DNA of 6,534 nucleotides from Dehalococcoidia bacterium (GTDB lineage: Bacteria > Chloroflexota > Dehalococcoidia > Dehalococcoidales > UBA3254), in NCBI GenBank assembly GCA_030691835.1, contig JAUYDO010000059.1, positions 1-6,534 on the forward strand, given 5' to 3'. The stretch's first letter is position 1. The number at the start of each line of letters is the position of its first letter. The translations under genes were made by a program, and so were the position numbers. Shown here piece after piece: positions 6,319 through 6,534 of the stretch. The notes below the pieces were generated by a model, which saw only the letters and a list, made by a program, of their open reading frames with translations, ran no database searches and had not been told where the DNA came from.

Positions 6319-6355
6319 GGGTGCTGGCATCCACATCATTTAATGGGCAGCACCC
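6319..6355 (+). terminator. GC-rich hairpin, possible transcription terminator
   Basis: GGGTGCTG (6319-6326) pairs perfectly with CAGCACCC (6348-6355). The 21-base loop can add a small CCA/TGG pairing inside. The trailing sequence TTGTTACAACTTT is only moderately T-rich, so intrinsic termination is plausible but not strong. A structured leader of a downstream gene is an alternative. A weak promoter-like TTGACG (6286-6291) with TATCTG (6309-6314) at 17-base spacing lies just upstream. Confidence 0.4.
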
Positions 6356-6416
6356 TTGTTACAACTTTAGGTAGAAGCCAAAATATTAAATTAACGCTTA
6401 AGGCACGAGAAGACTG

Positions 6417-6503
6417 ATGAGCGAATTATCGGCACCAAAGCTACCAAAGCGGATTGCCGGGCTGTATGAGCTCTTACTTATTACTCGCTCTACAGAACTT
6501 TAA
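6417..6503 (+). other. 28-codon reading frame, possible remnant of a gene start
   Basis: ATG at 6417 opens 28 codons reading MSELSAPKLPKRIAGLYELL and ending ITRSTEL, then TAA. The stretch KLPKRIAGLYEL resembles the N-terminus of alpha-glucan phosphorylases (LP-x-RI-x-x-L-x-ELAYNLWWSW), but the diagnostic WW is absent. The +1 frame continues SYLLLALQNF, which might be the shifted continuation. There is no clear ribosome site. It could be a decayed gene start or a chance frame; the resemblance is from memory and weak. Confidence 0.2.
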
Positions 6504-6534
6504 TCAACCGCTAAGAGTTTTTTAAGGCTACGTT

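Larger units (their letters stand above)
6186..6534. other. Non-coding stretch after the sigma gene
   Basis: No supported intact gene lies in these 349 bases. They contain the 9-base inverted repeat, the GC-rich hairpin, a small imperfect palindrome AATCCACGGATT (6256-6267), the 28-codon frame, and a run of six T at 6518-6523 near the window end without a convincing stem before it. No tRNA or known riboswitch signature was recognised. Confidence 0.55.

Noticed and set aside
6448..6523. AGCGG...CCGCT stem before a run of six T as a terminator
   Set aside because: The arms are only 5 bases with a loop of about 55 bases, which is too weak to support.

Overview
The window looks like a piece of an anaerobic bacterial chromosome, most likely Chloroflexota and close to Dehalococcoidia. 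This placement is an inference from protein style. The pointers are an archaeal-type, GlmU-like nucleotidylyltransferase paired with GlmS, a LuxR-type helix-turn-helix tail ending in a form I associate with that group, a TRAP-type solute-binding lipoprotein with a long Pro-Ala linker, and a housekeeping-type sigma-70 with a large insert between regions 1.2 and 2. No search was run.

Positions 1-2968 hold a tight two-gene plus-strand unit. A sugar-1-phosphate nucleotidylyltransferase with a left-handed beta-helix domain (GlmU-like) is followed after 2 bases by glucosamine-6-phosphate synthase (glmS). Together they cover the first and last steps of UDP-GlcNAc synthesis. The mutase step (glmM) is not in the window.

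Positions 2969-3246 carry no intact gene. On the minus strand lies the decayed 3' end of a NarL/LuxR-type regulator, with its DNA-binding helices still readable but broken by a frameshift. It sits directly downstream of a minus-strand gene (3247-4401) for a DctP-type TRAP transporter substrate-binding lipoprotein. No DctQ or DctM membrane subunits are present here.

Positions 4402-4784 form an AT-rich divergent intergenic region. It has a good sigma-70 promoter for dctP, a 15-bp palindrome overlapping the -35 element, two further 10-bp palindromes in the predicted leader, and an excess of the tetramer TAGT on both strands. I found no convincing promoter for the sigma gene.

Positions 4785-6185 encode the sigma-70 factor (RpoD/SigA-like, 466 aa). 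Positions 6186-6534 are non-coding or decayed. They hold an inverted repeat that resembles a dispersed intergenic element, a GC-rich hairpin that may terminate transcription, and a 28-codon reading frame that could be a gene remnant. I see no phage, insertion sequence, CRISPR, rRNA or tRNA. The window is mostly housekeeping; the interest lies in the broken regulator, the operator-like architecture upstream of dctP and the atypical domains of the GlmU-like protein and the sigma factor.
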